From Euglena gracilis (Eukaryota; Euglenida; Euglenophyceae; Euglenales), in NCBI GenBank assembly GCA_039621445.1, contig CP154955.1:47598139-47662138 (forward strand): a stretch of DNA of 64,000 bases, read 5' to 3'. Under the pieces are notes generated by a model. The model searched no databases, was not told where the DNA came from, and saw nothing but the letters and a program-made list of their open reading frames with translations. Each line of letters begins with the position of its first letter. The stretch's first letter is position 1. A program made the translations under genes and the position numbers. Shown one piece after another: positions 45,240 to 56,140 of this stretch.

Positions 45240-45535
45240 GTCCGGGGGCTCCAGCTTCACTCCCGGGCGGGAAATTTCTGCCCGAACCGGCTTCCCAGAC
45301 GCCGGTTCGGGCGTGAACCCGGCGTCTCGGGAACCAAAATAAAAAGTGCCAAAAAGTGTCCAAATGGGTTTGGTAATCATATGTGAGCAGTTTTTTGGGC
45401 GGTCTTCGGCCAGAAATTGGCATTTTGGGGCAATAATTTCCTTTTGGCCAATTTTGGGGAATTTCTGAAATAGAATACCATGCAGCATGGCTGAAATCTG
45501 AGGCCATCTGCTGAAAGCCCTTGAGAAAAGCGTTT
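45240..45535. repeat. 300-bp dispersed repeat with GCCGGTTCGGGCGTGAA palindromes
   Basis: The same block recurs at 49665-49985 and 56700-56990 (direct) and 52640-52875 (inverted). Parts recur near 48000-48140, 56500-56600, 57690-57865 and 59930-60090. Each carries one or more GCCGGTTCGGGCG hairpins. Confidence 0.85.
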
Positions 45536-45599
45536 GATCGATGGGCATTCACAAGGCCAGGGGGGCCAAAGGGGTGGTCCAGAAATGGCCCCCCAGAAG

Positions 45600-46165
45600 C
45601 TAAGGTGCCAACCTTATTATATCAATCATCTCCAGCAGCCCCAGGATGATGCCCCAGAAGGGGTAAAGGAGGACAAGGGGGTCAACCCCCCAGATCAATC
45701 ATTTATGCCCATGGAAGGGGAAATCAAACCCTCAGTGGCCCCCCTATGGTATGTCATCAGACAGCACAAAGGACAAGATGGAGGACCAGAGAGCATGTGA
45801 GAGAGGAGGTGAGTGCATGCACCCCATCAATTGCATTTTGGAAAAGATCAAACCCCAGGGGCACCAAGGGTTGTGAAAACCCACAACCCCAACCCATTTC
45901 CCAGAAAATAATTTGCTTGGGGAGATAAACTCCATGGAGGAAAAGTGGGGAGATACCACCAGAGACTGAAAAAAAGTCCAAAATGGTGGCTGAAAAATGC
46001 CCCCCCAACAATGTCCCCCCTGCCAACTTATAAAAGACAGCATTCAACCCCCTTGGGTCAACCCCCCAAAATTGTCCACGCATCCAAAACCCAGAGCCAA
46101 CCTAGGTCTGAAACAGGCAGAAAAAATCTTGCTGGATTACGAAAAAAAACTGGGTCCATAAAGAA
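45600..46165 (+). pseudogene. Possible upstream part of the retroelement
   Basis: Short open stretches on the plus strand lead into the reverse transcriptase: one rich in E, D, P and Q (45620-45795), then KTQSQPRSETGRKNLAGLRK (about 46085-46145). Frames are broken by homopolymers. Assignment rests on position only. Confidence 0.35.
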
Positions 46166-46189
46166 GGTTCAGGATGTGGGAAATCAACA

Positions 46190-47710
46190 TCTAATTCCCT
46201 GGTTCCTGATCTCAAAACCAGAGGGGGGCAAACGAAGTGGAGGTTCATAAGCGACTGTAGGGAAATAAACAAAAAATTCTCCGTGAAAGCCTTTAAATTG
46301 GATCACATTCAAAACACTTTCTCATTTTCAGAGAAAAGCCAATGGGCACCCACAATCGACCTAAAAGACGCATATTTTCACATTCCAGTGAGCCCAACCC
46401 TAAAGCCATTCCTAAGTCATCAGGTGGGGGAACAAACCTGGGAGTTCCAAGCAGGCTGTTTTGGCCTGAATGTGATGCCCTAAATTTTTATGTCAGTCAT
46501 GAAGACGTTGAAAAACGAAAAACGTTGGGGGAAAAAATGAATCCAGGTTTTTATTTACCTGGACGACATTATATTGGTAGCCCCCACCAAAATACTTTGC
46601 CAAAACACTTGAACAGGGTTGTCAGAGACCTAATCGATTAAGGGTTCAAAATAAATGTCAAAAAATCAACCCTGGAGCCCACACAAAATTGTAAACCATT
46701 TGGGATTCCAATTAAATTTCCAAGAGGGAAAATTGCAAATTCGCCCCCAAAAGGCGAAAACAATAAAAAAGGAGCTAGGGAAAATAATGAAAAAGATTTC
46801 ATGTGAAACGCAATGCTTTGAGTCCCATGGCGCTGCAGACTTTTTGACCAAAAATTTTGTTAGGGAATCCGTGAAGGCCCTGAGATTCTGATTTGGCCCA
46901 AAATGGCAGCTAACTGCCTTTTTGACATCAGGACATAAAAGCCCAATTGAGGGAAATAAAAAATCAGCTAGACACCTGGGGGGGCAGACCTTTCCCCCAA
47001 AATGCAACAAGGGAGTTGCACTTAGACAGCAGCACCCATGCCTGGGGAGGGGGGGCTAGACATGCACACTGGAGAAATTGTCCAGGAGTTTTGGAGAGAA
47101 AGCTCCATTCCACATATCAACGTAAAAGAATTACGTGCAGCCATGAGCACAGTGAAAAGTCTAAGCAGGCCAGGGGAAACGGTGTCCCTTTCAGTGTTTC
47201 AGTGGACAATCAGGTAATTTATTATTACCCATAGCTGGCATTATTTTTTATTAAAAAAACAACGTTTTTTTTGTTTTTTTTTTATTTAAAAAAAAACGGT
47301 CAAAAAAAACGGCAAAAAAAACAAAGGAAAAAATGATGGTCCCAACTTTCCTTTTGATCGCAAAGTTGAACCTGAAATGAACTGAAATGACTCAAAAACC
47401 ACAGAGTTTTGGTCCCTTTCCACAAAAACGGCCAAAATTGGGCATTTTTTTCCATTTTCACAATTTCTTGCTTGAAACCATTCCATTTTGGTTCCATTTT
47501 TGACCAAGCAGGGGGAGTCAAAATCAGCCATGTTTTTCTTGGAAAATGCTGTGAATGGAAGCAAAAAAAACATTTTTTTTAAATATAAAAAAACGTGTTC
47601 TTTTAACTTCGTTTTAAACGAAGTGCCAGCTATGTTATTACCTGACAAAGGGGGGGGGGGCAGAAAAGTGGCTGAGTTGTGGCTGAGTTCTGTGGGTTCC
47701 AAGCGACAGG
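46190..47710 (+). pseudogene. Broken reverse transcriptase/RNase H retroelement (DIRS/Ngaro-like)
   Basis: In shifting plus-strand frames the order is PWFLISKPEGG, WRFISDCREIN, then IDLKDAYFHIPVSP (46350-46392), FGLNVMP, YLDDIILVAPTK (catalytic YLDD at 46556-46567), LGFQLNFQEGKLQ, then an RNase H segment with LDSSTHAWGG (47015-47045), HINVKELRAAMSTVKS and SVDNQVIYYY (47195-47226). The RT subdomain order and the short RNase H with a DNQV motif suit DIRS/Ngaro-type or similar elements. At least four frame breaks make it inactive. A transposon is inserted at 47230-47634. No integrase or recombinase was seen. Confidence 0.78.
47230..47634. mobile_element. Non-autonomous DNA transposon, CATAGCTGGC family, exact 8-bp TSD
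   Basis: Ends CATAGCTGGCATT and AAGTGCCAGCTATG. TTATTACC repeats exactly at 47222-47229 and 47635-47642. The 405-bp element is inserted inside the RNase H coding region of the retroelement. Related copies: 59025-59510 and 62882-63305. Confidence 0.95.
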
Positions 47711-47714
47711 TCTT

Positions 47715-47880
47715 GGGGAGAGCTGTCGTTTGATATGCAATATGGCACCTGAACTGTGGGATTTGGCAAATTAAGATGTCAAATTTTGGAATACACAATC
47801 GCTGAAAATAAGAGCTATGTGCATTATGGCCGAATTCTGTGGATATCTGTCAAAAGCCCTTGAGAAGAGCTTTCGATTGA
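47715..47880 (+). repeat. Dispersed repeat (GGCACCTGAACTGTGGGATT)
   Basis: Similar blocks occur at 43080-43210 (inverted), 51410-51480, 53560-53740 and 54100-54200. No coding signal. Confidence 0.75.
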
Positions 47881-50215
47881 CGGGCAACATGGCGTCAGAG
47901 TTGCGGAATCCACCATTTTCCGACCGGCGGCCAATTTAGGCCAAAGTCGCCCAAAACTGCCCCAAGCATGGGCATTTGGGCGAAATTGGTCGTGATTCCT
48001 CAACCGCCGGTTCGGGTATGAAGCCGGAGCCCCCTAGAAACAGTTTCAAAAAATGTGTCCCAGACGCCGGTTCGGGTGTGAACCGGTGCCTGGGACAGCG
48101 GTTCGGACGTCAGCCCAAACCGGCGTCTGGGACACAGTTCTCGATATAATGTACCTTCCCCCCCCCCGACTTTGGCCGACTTTGGCCGACTTTGGGAAGA
48201 CATAATGGGGGGCACGGCACCATATTGCCCATCGATCAAAAGTTCTTCTAAAGGCCTTTCAACAGATGGCCTCAGATTTCAGGAAGACAGTCCCAAATTT
48301 GAAAATTTTAAGCCTCAGAAATCTCCCTGGAAATTTAACAATTTACGTATCATGGAGAATGATAAAATAATCAATTTAATTTTACGTACTTGGGAAAATG
48401 CCCATTTTGAAGCCCAATGAGTCAGAAATTTCCCTTAAAAAAATCTGAACAGTGACCAAACATGTCACTTTTTGGCAATTTTGGCCAAGAAAGTGTGCTG
48501 TGGGTTTGGCTAGGGGGAGGGGGGCAAATGTTCCCAGAAAAATGACAAATTTGGTGAGGGCCTAGCCAGTGATATGGCAGAGAAATGGAGATCGTATCTC
48601 AGTTACCATAGTTGGCAGTCCCTGGCGGGGGCTAGCCGCTCAGGGGGGTCCATGACCTCCCGCGCGGCCCCTGCGCGGCCGCTGGCGCGGCCGCTCGTCC
48701 CCCCCCCTCGACCCCCTCCACTGTGCCTAGCTTCCCCAAGAAAAAAAATTCAAGATAAAAATCGCGACTTTTGGCCAAAAAAATGGCCACTTTCGGACAT
48801 ACCATGCCCCCCCCCCCAGTTAGTCACCCCCCCCTATTAGTCACCCTTGGGCCCCAGGCCAAAAAATTTTTTTGAAGGGAAATATTTTTCTTAAAAGAAA
48901 CACACCGAATTGGGCAATCGGAATTTTTTTGATGGTTGCCATCCATGAAAAGTGCCCTGGAATGCCCAAAAACAACCTTGAAACCCCCAAGAATTGGGGC
49001 AGGGGGCAAAATTTGGGCCTAAAATGACCCCCCCCCCCCGAGTTAGTCACCCCCCCCTATTAGTCACCCTTGGCCAAATTCCCCTCCCAAGGGGGTGACT
49101 AACTGGGGGGGGGGGGGGGCACGGTAACATGGCAAATTTGGGGACTGCGTGCTCTGCGCGCGGCCCAAAAAGCATTTTTGATTAAAAATGGCCCCGAAAA
49201 TGGCCAAAAATGACCACTTTTGGACCCGAAAATCACCGATTTTAGGACGCGTGCCACCCGCACGGCCGCCCTCGGACCCCCCTCCACTCCCTTCCCCCCC
49301 CCCCGCGGCCGCTCGCCCCCCCCCACTGTGCCCAGCCTCCAAAAGGCTGTTTTTTCCCAAAAATTCCATGGGGAACCGCACAAGGCTGCACAAGATGTTC
49401 CACCTGCTGAAATTGTTTTCCTCAAAATTAAGCAAATAAGTGAAGTGGAACAGTCCAAAAAATTTGTCCCATGAAATTTTGACAACCATCGGACTTACGC
49501 ATAGCAAAGAGCAAGGTGAAAAAAAACACTACAACGGAGGGTAGGCAGTCGAGTTGGGGTCTCAAAACCCTCCTCCCCCCCCCCTTGTCTGGTTGAGTTC
49601 GGACCTCGACAGGGATCCTGTGGGACCCTCCCCCTGTGCTTGGGCTCCAACACATTACCTTCTGAAACTGTGTCCGGGGGCTCCGGGTTCACGCCCAAAC
49701 TGGCGTCTGGGACGTCGGTTCGGGCGGGAAATTTTCTGCGCCGAACCGGCTGGTTCGGGTGTGAACCCGGCGTCTCGGGAACCAAAATAAAAAGTGCCAA
49801 AAGTGTCCAAAATGGGTTTGTAGACATGTGGTAATCATATGTGAGCAGTTTTTGGGGGGTCTTCTGCTAGAGATTGGCATTTTGGGGGCAATAACTTCCT
49901 TTTGGCCAATTTTGGGGAATTTCTGAAATATAATACCATGCAGCATGGCTGAAATCTAAGGCCATCTGCTGAAGCCCTTGAGAAAAGCTTCTACACACAA
50001 ATTGTGGCTGCCCAGATTTCAGCCTGAAAACATGTTCAGGAGGGGGCCCCCTTCGGGGGCCCCCTGAACACGTTTTCAGGCTGAAATCTGGGCTCAGCCA
50101 CAATTTGTTTAAAACGTGCTCAGAGCCCGCCAAATGCCTGCCCTGAAATTTGTGGTCATGATTCACGCAAGGGGTCAAAAACGCGAAAATGTGAAATTCA
50201 GACCCAAAAAAACGG
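47881..50215. other. Repeat-rich spacer, no gene
   Basis: GCCGGTTCGGG hairpins, TTAGTCACCCCCCC repeats (48815-49100) and the 300-bp repeat at 49665-49985. No exon is supported. Confidence 0.45.
49999..50106. repeat. About 50-bp-arm hairpin with CTTCGG centre
   Basis: AAATTGTGGCTG...CAGATTTCAGCCTGAAAA on the left mirrors TTTTCAGGCTGAAATCTG...CAGCCACAATTT on the right, with GGGGGCCCCCTTCGGGGGCC in the middle. A few small mismatches. Confidence 0.9.
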
Positions 50216-50365
50216 CGCCCTAATGGAAAACGTGCCTTACCACAGATACCTTAATGGAAAACGTGTCATTGCCACAGATACCTTAATGGAAAACGTGCCT
50301 GAACACAGATGCCTTAATGGAAAACGTGTCATTGACACAAATGCCCTCATGGAAAACGTGTCACC
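50216..50365 (+). repeat. TTAATGGAAAACGTG tandem repeats, left of gene copy
   Basis: Five units of about 30-36 bp containing ATGGAAAACGTG. The same units recur at 51165-51250 on the other side of the PHD-like gene copy, so the copy appears embedded in one repeat array. Confidence 0.85.
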
Positions 50366-50413
50366 CCCCCCTTTTTTTCTTTCTTTTCTTTTCTTTTTTT
50401 TCGCAGCCCTCCC

Positions 50414-51090
50414 ACTATGGCTAAACGCACGGCAAACTTTGTGAATGGTCTGTTGCCACGTCCCCCCTAGGACGGAACTGTTCCTGGCTGCTCTCGCGGT
50501 ATACCAGCAAGATGCCAAGAAGCTGAAGGTTGACCCCCTTCATGGCACCTTGCTGGCACAGGGCAACACAAAGAAAAAGTCCGGCTCCGTAGGTGCAGAG
50601 CTTGCTGCTGTTGCCAACTGTTTGGAGTTCGCCAAATTGTGTCAACATCGGCAAGCCTCTTATCCTGAGCTGGATGCTTTCTTTGTTGCCTGGACGGGAT
50701 GGGAGCTGGAACCCAGCCTGTTGTTTGATGAGGCGAGCGTCATTGAACAATGCGTGGCTCAACGTGAGCAGCAGTCGGGAAGTGTGTTCGTTTCAGGGAA
50801 TCGTTCGGCAACCTCTTTTCATACATACGTGAGACATGAGAGAGAAATGTGGTTTTTGTGGTGTTGCCATTCCCAAAAACCCAAATTGTGTGGAGCTGAA
50901 CAAAGGTGTGTGACGCCTGCGGTTTGGCATATCATTTTCATTGCCAAGATTTGCGGCGGCCACCAAAGTATGGCTCTTTTTTGTCGTGTCGTGTTCCGTG
51001 ATGTCCACCACTCCGTGTCGGAGTGCTCCAAGGCAACGTCTAGCCTTCTGTTGTGTTGTAGAGTGCCCCCGACCCGCCTCACTTGTTGAG
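50414..51090 (+). pseudogene. PHD-finger-like gene, longest copy, broken
   Basis: Starts MAKRTANFVNGLLPRPP, then a TAG and a frameshift, continuing FLAALAVYQQ..VDPLHGTLLA and CLEFAKLCQHRQASYPELDA. Further on comes KCGFCGVAIPKNPNCVELNK and, after one more frameshift, VCDACGLAYHFHCQDLRRPP (50907-50965). Cys and His spacing (C-x2-C, C, C-x2-C, Y-H-x-H-C) fits a PHD zinc finger. The copy at 55471 has GTATGT where this one continues, so this may be a processed copy. Close relatives: 52885, 55471, 58500. Confidence 0.6.
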
Positions 51091-51164
51091 GACCACCTCG
51101 GCCTCTCAACCGCTCGCCAATTTTTTATGATAGCAATTTTTGCTTCTTGCTCGGGGTTGCCACA

Positions 51165-51250
51165 GATGCCCTAATGGAAAACGTGCCTGAACACAGATGC
51201 CTTAATGGAAAACGTGTCATTGCCACAAATGCCCTCATGGAAAACGTGTT
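51165..51250 (+). repeat. TTAATGGAAAACGTG tandem repeats, right of gene copy
   Basis: Three units of the array also present at 50216-50365, in the same orientation. Confidence 0.85.
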
Positions 51251-51641
51251 CATGACCACGAATCTCAGGGCAGGCATTTGGCGGGCTGAACACGGTGTTA
51301 ATCGATGGGCAACATGGCAGCTGAAAAGTGGAATTTCGAATTTGCAAACATGGTCGGAAAATGCGATCGCCGATATTCAGGGCGCTGTGCAATATGGCTG
51401 AGTTCTCGGGTACCAAGCGACAGGTCTTGCGGAGAGCTGTCGTGTGATATGCAATATGTAACCTGAACTGGCTCAATGACGTAGACTGGGGGAGGGGGGG
51501 TTCTGGGTAGTCGATCGACTATTGGTTGATCCGTGATAAACTGGTGCCTACAGGGGACCAGCCAGGGGTGCCGGAACAATTCTTTCCCGGGGGGGGCGAG
51601 GAACTGACAAAATTTGGAGCACATCCTTTTTTTTTTCCGGC

Positions 51642-52089
51642 CAGGCATTTGCTTAAGGACCCCGGGGGGGGGGGTACTGGCTAGCAAATCGGCTAGACAC
51701 TGGAAAAGGTGGACTAGCTAGACCGCCCCGCCCCCGCGGGGGGGGGGGGGGGGGTCCGGGGGGTCCCCCGACTGGAATAAAAAATTTTCCTCCGGCGCTG
51801 CACGCCGAGGTGGAAATGAGTTTTTAATAGGTTTTTTGCTGATTTTGTTCCAAAAAATCCCAAAAATGGGCCAAAAATGGGCATTTTGGGCCATTTTTGG
51901 GGGGTCCGAAAAAAATTTCCCGGCGCTTCGCGCCGGTCACTGGAAAGAATTTTCCCACTAGCTAGCCCTGCTAGCAGACCCCCCCCCGGGGGGTCTGCTA
52001 GAAATCCCACTAGCCAAATTTGGACTAGCTGCAGTCCAGCCCCCCCCGGGGGGGGGGGGGGGTACTGCAATCCCTTAAGCAAATGCCTT
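51642..52089. mobile_element. DNA transposon-like element with CAGGCATTTGCTTAAGG ends
   Basis: CAGGCATTTGCTTAAGG at the left and CCCTTAAGCAAATGCCT at the right are inverted repeats. The flanks TTTCCGGC (51634-51641) and TTCCCGGC (52090-52097) match at 7 of 8. The interior has poly-G/C and CGGCGCTTCGCGCCGG. Confidence 0.78.
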
Positions 52090-52552
52090 TTCCCGGCGCG
52101 AAGCGCCGAGGAAAATTTTTTTATGGCACAACCAAAATGTATTTTTTTCTGTCCCCCTGGCCCCGAAGGGGCCGAGACGCTTACGCCTTTTTTGAAGTCC
52201 AATGCACTGCAATGCAATGTAGAACCCCATTTGGAAACCTCCCAACTCAACCCAACTGTCGACTTCGCAACCTGGGGGTGGGGGGAGGCGAAGAAGCCTT
52301 TTTTTTCACTTTGCGCAAAATCATTTTTTTTTGGTTGACCCGCAGAGTTTCCCCCAAACTCGGCTGGTCAAGAAAATGGAGGGAGGGGGACGTATGGGGA
52401 ATCAGTTGGCATCCAAACAACCAAGGAGAAAGTGGTTTGTGGGGTCCCAAAAAAACAATTAGCATCAAAGGAGGGAGAAAAAGTTGGTTTGTGGCCAAAA
52501 GCAAACATCAAGAAGTGCCATGGGTTTTTGGGACGTGAAATGGGCATTTTTC

Positions 52553-52620
52553 CATATAAAAATCGTGGGCATAACCCGTTATACGGCCTGAATACGGGTT
52601 ATAGCCCACGATTTTTCTGT
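52553..52620. repeat. Hairpin AAAAATCGTGGGC / GCCCACGATTTTT
   Basis: Arms with nested ATAACCCGT / ACGGGTTAT stems around TATACGGCCTGAAT. Confidence 0.88.
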
Positions 52621-52884
52621 AACCGTGGATAGAAAGGCCCTGCATGGTACTCTATTTCAGAAATTCCCAAAACTTGGCCAAATGGAAAGTGTTGCACAAA
52701 ATACCCCAATTTCTGGCCAAATACCCCCCAAAAACTGCTCAGATATGATTGCCACATGTCTACAAACCATTTTGGACACTTTTTGGCACTTTTCATTTTG
52801 GGTCCCCTGGACGCCGTCTTCCCGCCCGAACCAACCAGACAAGCGTTGGACGCCGGTTCGGGCGTGAAGCCAGAGCCCCAACAC

Positions 52885-52945
52885 ACGGTTTGGGGGTTGT
52901 GGCAACATTCGGTCCATGGTGTTTGCGGCTTTCTTCGCCATTTTT
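52885..52945 (-). pseudogene. PHD-like gene family, N-terminal fragment
   Basis: Minus strand reads MAKKAANTMDRMLPQPPN from an ATG near 52941, clearly related to the starts of the copies at 50414 and 55471. The frame then runs into the 300-bp repeat. Confidence 0.55.
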
Positions 52946-53214
52946 GCAAGAACAGACCGAGGAACAACACAATATGGAAAAAATACCGACCCTCTGTTAT
53001 CCGTTAGGCTCTAAAGCGAATATTGGCGTCAGGCCAAGCACCGCGGGGGCCTTTGGGGGGGACCGGGCGCCTTCGGCGCCCAGTCCCCCCCCCCCCCAAA
53101 GCGCCCCCCAATCACTTGGCCCAACGCCCATTTCTCGTTTTCCAGGACCAGCGGTGCTATGTGGATATGATTCGGGTCATTTGGACACCATTTCTACAGA
53201 CCTGTTTCTATCCA

Positions 53215-53380
53215 CAAAAAAACAGGGCATATTTTCAATTCACAAAAATATGCCCTGTTTTCCGTGAATAGGTATTCACGAAAAACAGGGCATATTTTCG
53301 TGAATAGGATTTTGGGGTAAAAAAATGACAAAAAAAATGCCCGAAAACCTGGCGTGAAGCACACCAACGAAAAACAGGGC
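53215..53380. repeat. Nested AACAGGGCATATTTTCGTGAAT palindromes
   Basis: ACAGGGCATATTTT and AAAATATGCCCTGT alternate with GTGAATAGG / CCTATTCAC. The same family fills 53765-53945. Confidence 0.88.
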
Positions 53381-53764
53381 AGGCGCCGGCACGGCTGAAA
53401 TCTAAGGCCATTTGCTGAAAGCCCTCGAGAAGGGCCATCGATCAAGGGGAAACATGGCAGGTGAACAGTGGGTTTTGGAATTTGCAAAAAGGGTCGGAAC
53501 ATTGCGATCGGCAATATTTAGGGCGCTGTGCAGTGTGGCTGAGTTCTGAGGGTACCAAATGAAGGGGAGAGCTTTTGATTGGTATGCCTTATGGCACCTG
53601 AGGTGTGGGATTTCAGAAATTAGGATGTCGAATTTTGGAATACACGATCACTGAAAATAAGTGCTGTGTGCATTATTGCTGAATCCTGTGGCCATCTCTC
53701 AAAAGCCCTTGAGAAGAGCTTTCGATTGATGGGATCGACAGGTTTTTAGGGTTTATTTCAGTAA

Positions 53765-53945
53765 AATTTGTATTCACGAAAATATGCCCTGTTTTTCGTC
53801 AATACCTATTCACGAAAAACAGGGCATATTTTTGAATATGCCCTGTTTTTTGTGAATACCTATTCACAAAAAAACAGGGCATATTTTCGTGAATTGAAAA
53901 TATGCCCTGTTTTCCGTGTTCACACCCACGAAAAACAGGGCAGGC
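53765..53945. repeat. Second ACAGGGCATATTTT palindrome cluster
   Basis: Multiple inverted copies like those at 53215-53380, including the sequence CACGAAAAACAGGGCAGGCG at the right edge of both clusters. Confidence 0.88.
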
Positions 53946-54785
53946 GCCGGGCCTCTATTCACGGTTACAAAGACTTTATTTCGGCCGCGACGGTATTTTT
54001 CCTTTGGTCGACCAAAAAAACGTGCCTGGCTAAAATCCGGGACGCGGGGGGGACGCGGGGGGACGCGGGGGGGACGCGGGGGGAACACCCCCTACCGTAT
54101 GAGGCCACCTGAACTGTGGGATTCGGAAAATTAAGATGCCAAGTTTTGGAATACACAATCGCTGAAAATAAGAGTAATGTGCATTATGGCCGAATCCTAA
54201 CCCCCCCCAGATATAAAACCCCCCCCAAATATAAAACCCCCCCTGAGGACCTTGAAATCCCGCCCGAATATAAAACCCTCCCTGTGGCGCGAAGCGCCGG
54301 AAGGAAATTTTTTTCGACAAAATCTCTCCCGAAATTGTGATTTTTGGCAGATTTGGGAGGACTTTTTACCGAAAACATGTGAAAATTGCTCCTTTGCCGA
54401 AAACTGAAATTTTTGGACCACAAGGGTGGGCATATTTGTGATTTTGGACCAAAAAAGTGACTACTGAAACCCGCCAGAAAGTTGATTTTTCCGACCGAAT
54501 ATAAACCCCCCCTCGGGGTCTTGAAATTTCCGCCCAAATATAAAACCGGGGGGGTTTATATTTGGGGGTTTTAATGGATTTTGCAATTTCATTCTCCAAA
54601 AATGTGCTCTTAACAGGTAAGGTGGCTGCCGAAGGCAGCCGAGACGGTAACACCCTTTGAACCATTGAACATGGCATTACAAAGAAAAATATCACATTCA
54701 TGGCGCAAATTTTTTTTCTTTCCAAAATCCCGGGGGGGCGGCCGCCCCCCCCCCCCGACCCCCCCCCCTTGTGACACCTATGGGA

Positions 54786-54905
54786 CCAGCCACCCCAAAG
54801 AGGCGCCCAACTAGGGTTAATACACATTGGGGGATCCGAGCGAGGCGCCTCGCACGGGTCCCCAGGATGTTTTTAACCCTAGTTGGGCACCACTTTGGGT
54901 TCGCT
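54786..54905. repeat. Imperfect hairpin around AACTAGGGTTAA
   Basis: CCAGC...CCAAAGAGGCGCCCAACTAGGGTTAA is mirrored by TTAACCCTAGTTGGGCACCACTTTGGGT...GCTGG. Confidence 0.8.
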
Positions 54906-55099
54906 GGGTTCCATGTAGACACCAATTTAACGACGTTCAGGGGATGGGATGGGACAGTTAGGAATGGAAACTTAACCTTTACCCAACGCCTTTAAATAAA
55001 GAACATCATCAACTTTTCGGGCTCTGAATTGCAGCGGCCTCCGGCCGCCGCGCGGCCTTCGGCCAGGCGGCCTTCGGCCGCCACCGGGGTGGGGGGGGG

Positions 55100-55275
55100 G
55101 GGGCGTAAAAGGTCGGTCGACTAGTCGATCGACCTTTGAAGGGTCAACCAACTGGTCGATCGACCAATCGGTGGGGTCAAAAACCCCGTTTACATTCGAC
55201 TGGGGGGGGGAGGTTCTGGGGAGTAGTCGATTGACTAGTCGATCGACCCTACCCAGAACCCCCCCCCAGTCTACG
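55100..55275. repeat. GTCGATCGACC palindromes
   Basis: Repeated GGTCGATCGACC and AGTCGATCGACC dyads flanked by poly-G/C. A related layout with GTCGGCCGAC occurs at 60935-61070 and 62580-62710. Confidence 0.8.
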
Positions 55276-55470
55276 GGGGTGGCTCGGGACGCGGGGGGGG
55301 GGGACGCAGGGGGGGGACCCGGGGGGGGGGGGCGCGGGGGGAACCGTGGCCCAACCACCCCCACACGTTTTCTTTGGCTTTCGGCAACTTTTGGCTTAGA
55401 GCATAAAGGTTTCTCGTGGGCAGGTTTTACCGCGTTCCGCTGCCTGTCCTTGCAGTTTTTTCTTTCGGAA

Positions 55471-55690
55471 AATGAAGGAGACCGCAAACAGTGTGGACCG
55501 CATGCTCCCCCGACCCCCGAAACCAGGTGAATTTGTTGCTGCACTGGAAAAGTATTTGGTCGATTTGCAGAAGGGCCCTGCTGTTGACCCAATACACGGT
55601 ACGTTGTTGGCCGACGTGTTGGAAGAGAAGCCAAAAGGGACCGCAAAGGCTGAGCGTGTAGCTGTTAGACGCCTGTTGGAGTTCCAGCAG
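55471..55690 (+). CDS. PHD-like gene family, intact first exon
   Basis: ATG at 55472: MKETANSVDRMLPRPPKPGE, then FVAALEKYLVDLQKG, VDPIHGTLLADVLEEKPK and ERVAVRRLLEFQQ, ending CAGCAG/GTATGT, a good donor. No stop or frameshift. The exon matches the broken copy at 50414 across most of its length. No continuation exon was identified; the following DNA is palindromic repeats. Function unknown; a PHD-finger domain is expected downstream by comparison with the 50.4-kb copy. Confidence 0.5.
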
Positions 55691-55724
55691 GTATGTAACC
55701 TTTTATTTTTCAGTCCACGAGACA

Positions 55725-55935
55725 CGGTGTGTGTCCCAGTCCACGGGGACACACGCTGTGTCTCGTGGACTCAGTCCACGAGACACAGTGTGTGCCTTGG
55801 GCCTCAGTCCACGGATATAGAGGATGGCCTCAGGCCAGACCAGTGGGAATTCTTGATTTTTTCAGTTCAGGAGGACACACACCGTGTCCCGTGGACCGGC
55901 AGTCCACGAGACACAGTGTGTGTCCCCGTGAACTA
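55725..55935. repeat. CCACGAGACACAGTGTGTG palindromes
   Basis: Alternating GTCCACGAGACACGGTGTGT and CACGCTGTGTCTCGTGGAC arms; at least two hairpins, extended by a further half near 55990. Confidence 0.88.
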
Positions 55936-56035
55936 AAACTTTGATAAAAAATCGCAAAAAAATATGGGGTAGACATCGCGTGGCTAAGTTCCACGAGACA
56001 CAGTGTGTCTCGGGCCTCTCAGTCAACGGATGTAG

Positions 56036-56140
56036 ACAAAAATCGTCCATTGTAACCCGGACACACCATGTACCCGGGTTATGGGCGCCTTCGGCGCCCA
56101 TAACCCGGACACACGGTGTGTCCGGGTGACATGAACGATT
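56036..56140. repeat. Hairpin around GGGCGCCTTCGGCGCCC
   Basis: AAAAATCGT...AACCCGGACACAC on the left is mirrored on the right, with C(TTCG)G at the centre. Confidence 0.88.

Noticed and set aside
50366-50404. T-rich tract ending TTTTTTTTCGCAG before the PHD-like copy, considered as a captured spliced-leader sequence
   Set aside because: It ends in a plain pyrimidine tract plus CAG acceptor, and the upstream part of a leader could not be recognised.
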